A DNA stretch of 7,645 nt, taken from NCBI GenBank assembly GCA_944389985.1, contig CALXON010000146.1:1-7645 (forward strand), written 5' to 3'. The position numbers were made by a program, and so were the translations under genes. The DNA comes from an uncultured Spirochaetaceae bacterium (GTDB taxonomy: Bacteria; Spirochaetota; Spirochaetia; Sphaerochaetales; Sphaerochaetaceae). Shown here in pieces: positions 6,173 through 7,645 of this stretch. Every line of letters starts with the position of its first letter. The first letter of the stretch is position 1. The notes beneath the pieces were generated by a model. That model was not told the origin of the DNA. It made no database searches and worked only from the letters and a program-made list of their open reading frames with translations.

Positions 6173-7378
6173 ATGTCACTTTCAGCAACGCCGTCATCGG
6201 TAAGGAAGCACATAGGCATATTCGGAAGGAGGAATGCAGGGAAGTCCAGCCTCCTCAATGCCATTACAGGTCAGGATGCCGCAGTCGTCTCTCCTGTGAA
6301 AGGAACGACTACAGATGTCGTCTCAAAGCCGATGGAACTCCTTCCCGCAGGCCCTGTGGTCTTTGTCGATACTCCGGGTCTCGATGATGACGGTGTTGTC
6401 GGCTCCGAGAGGGTGAGAAGGGCAAGGAAGGCCCTCTCCACAGTCGATGCGGCCCTTGTCGTCATGGACTCTGAGACCCCTCCGGATGAGACTGACCTGA
6501 TGATACTCGATGCTGTAAGAGAGCGCGGTATTCCGTTTGTCATTGTAATCAACAAGAGCGACCTCTCTTCTGATGGATTTCCATACAAAGAGGAACTTCC
6601 CGATGATGTGAAGATCGTCTCAGTGAGCGCTCTGAAGGGTACAGGCATCACAGAGCTGAAGACAATGCTCGGCAACATGCTCTCAGGCGGGGAGGAGAAA
6701 CCCCTCTGCAGGGATCTCTTCTCTCCGGGAGACACCATCGTGCTGGTGATCCCAATAGACAAGGCGGCTCCGAAAGGAAGGCTCATCCTTCCGCAGCAGC
6801 AGATGATTAGGGACATACTCGACGGAGGGGGCTCTGCGCTGATGGTCAAGGAGGATCAGCTGGAGAAGGCTCTTGAGACGCATCCATCGCTTGTCATCAC
6901 GGACAGTCAGGTCTTCGGCACGGTCTCAAGGATCGTTCCTGAAAGCATTCCGCTTACATCGTTCTCCATACTGTTCGCAAGATACAAGGGAAGTCTTGAG
7001 AGCGCCATCAGGGGAGTGAAGGCTGCTGAGAGCCTCGAGAGCGGTGACAGGGTCCTCATCGCGGAGGGGTGCACGCATCACAGGCAGTGCGGCGACATAG
7101 GACGGGACAAGATTCCGTTCTGGCTGAGGAAGATGACAGGAAAGGACATTGACTTCGACTTCACCTCAGGCTCAGGCTTCCCCGATGACCCGTCGTCTTA
7201 CCGCCTCATAGTCCACTGCGGCGGCTGTATGCTGACTGAGAACGAGATGGGTAGGCGGCGTGCCATAGCCGGATCATACGGTGTACCGATGACGAACTAC
7301 GGCATTCTGATAGCCTATATGAACGGAATACTCAGACGGAGCCTCTCTGTCTTTCCGGACCTTGAGAAGCTCCTATGA
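6173..7378 (+). CDS. hydF: [FeFe]-hydrogenase H-cluster maturation GTPase HydF
   Basis: HydF is the scaffold and carrier that receives the [2Fe] precursor and transfers it to apo-hydrogenase HydA. It has 401 residues from ATG 6173. The N-terminal Era/TrmE-like GTPase shows G1 GRRNAGKS (18-25), G2 region GTTTD (44-48), G3 DTPG (66-69), G4 NKSD (127-130) and G5 SALKG (152-156). A dimerisation domain follows (PIDKAAPKGRLILPQQQ). The C-terminal Fe-S domain has CTH (300-302) and HCGGC (348-352), the CxH...HCxxC signature, and ends with the conserved GSYGVPMTNYGILIAYMNG. An in-frame ATG exists at 6077, but it would overlap hydG by about 95 bases and add 32 residues absent from the family, so 6173 is chosen. 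Only one base separates it from the hydG stop. A GAGAGGG at 6151-6157 is rather far upstream, so translational coupling to hydG is likely. Confidence 0.96.
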   Translation: MSLSATPSSVRKHIGIFGRRNAGKSSLLNAITGQDAAVVSPVKGTTTDVVSKPMELLPAGPVVFVDTPGLDDDGVVGSERVRRARKALSTVDAALVVMDSETPPDETDLMILDAVRERGIPFVIVINKSDLSSDGFPYKEELPDDVKIVSVSALKGTGITELKTMLGNMLSGGEEKPLCRDLFSPGDTIVLVIPIDKAAPKGRLILPQQQMIRDILDGGGSALMVKEDQLEKALETHPSLVITDSQVFGTVSRIVPESIPLTSFSILFARYKGSLESAIRGVKAAESLESGDRVLIAEGCTHHRQCGDIGRDKIPFWLRKMTGKDIDFDFTSGSGFPDDPSSYRLIVHCGGCMLTENEMGRRRAIAGSYGVPMTNYGILIAYMNGILRRSLSVFPDLEKLL

Positions 7379-7645
7379 TCATCTGCAGCGGTACATAACG
7401 ATGCCGGCATTGCCGTTTGTCGAGTACCGCTTCACCTCATAGCGGTCAGGGAAAGCCCTGAGAAGATCCGAAAGCTTCTGGAAACCGTAGAGATATGTGT
7501 TGAACTCAGGTTTGACACGCTTGATGTAAGTACCTGCGCTGCTGACATTTATGAAGCCGTCATCATCCTGATACTTCTCATACGCGATGCGGAGCAGGGT
7601 GTGGATCTCATCGAGATCAGGAAGATCCTCAGCCTCCTTCTCCTG
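7379..7645 (-). CDS. C-terminal OST-HTH (LOTUS) domain of a probable NYN-type RNA-associated protein, truncated by window edge
   Basis: The minus-strand frame is open from the window edge to TGA at 7381-7379, giving 88 residues of C-terminus. After an acidic linker (EKEAEDLPDLDE) come IHTLLRIAYEKY, GFINVSSAGTYIKR, PEFNTYLYGFQKLSDLLRAF, a YEVKR strand and GIVMYR. This is the winged-helix pattern of an OST-HTH/LOTUS domain, including the YGFxKLSDLL block. In bacteria this domain usually ends proteins with an N-terminal NYN (PIN-like nuclease) domain and is thought to bind RNA. The NYN part, if present, lies beyond 7645, so the full architecture is inference. Its stop abuts the hydF stop directly with no base between, leaving no room for a terminator between the convergent genes. 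Confidence 0.8.
   Translation of the reverse strand, partial: QEKEAEDLPDLDEIHTLLRIAYEKYQDDDGFINVSSAGTYIKRVKPEFNTYLYGFQKLSDLLRAFPDRYEVKRYSTNGNAGIVMYRCR

Overview
This is an ordinary-code bacterial window (TGA is used repeatedly as a stop, and Arg is mostly AGG/AGA) from an anaerobe that makes an [FeFe]-hydrogenase. All three dedicated H-cluster maturases, HydE, HydG and HydF, are present. A spirochaete (Sphaerochaeta/Treponema-like) is my best guess, from the RarA with a long C-terminal extension, the NYN/OST-HTH type protein and the overall gene style. That assignment is inference and was not tested by any search.

Layout. (1) 1-1499, plus strand: 3' part of rarA, carrying an extra domain of about 280 residues after the normal RarA end. 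(2) 1496-2053, minus strand: a TetR-family repressor, overlapping the rarA stop by four bases. (3) 2054-2139: the divergent control region. (4) 2140-4430, plus strand: a guanine deaminase whose stop overlaps the start of hydE. (5) 4431-4758: an AT-rich 328-base gap holding a possible weak terminator, a 14-base perfect palindrome and a striking array of four 19-base direct repeats at an exact 33-base period. (6) 4759-7378, plus strand: hydG and hydF, one base apart. (7) 7379-7645, minus strand: the C-terminal OST-HTH (LOTUS) domain of a protein that runs off the window, with its stop abutting the hydF stop.

How the genes work together. HydG makes the Fe(CO)2CN synthon from tyrosine. HydE processes it further towards the diiron subcluster. 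HydF, a GTPase with an Fe-S site, is the scaffold that delivers the [2Fe] unit to apo-HydA. No hydrogenase structural gene is visible, so HydA must be encoded elsewhere. Guanine deaminase (guanine to xanthine plus ammonia) is not a standard maturation partner, yet it is positioned to be translationally coupled to hydE and is probably under the divergent TetR regulator. The most unusual non-coding signal is the 33-base-period array between hydE and hydG.
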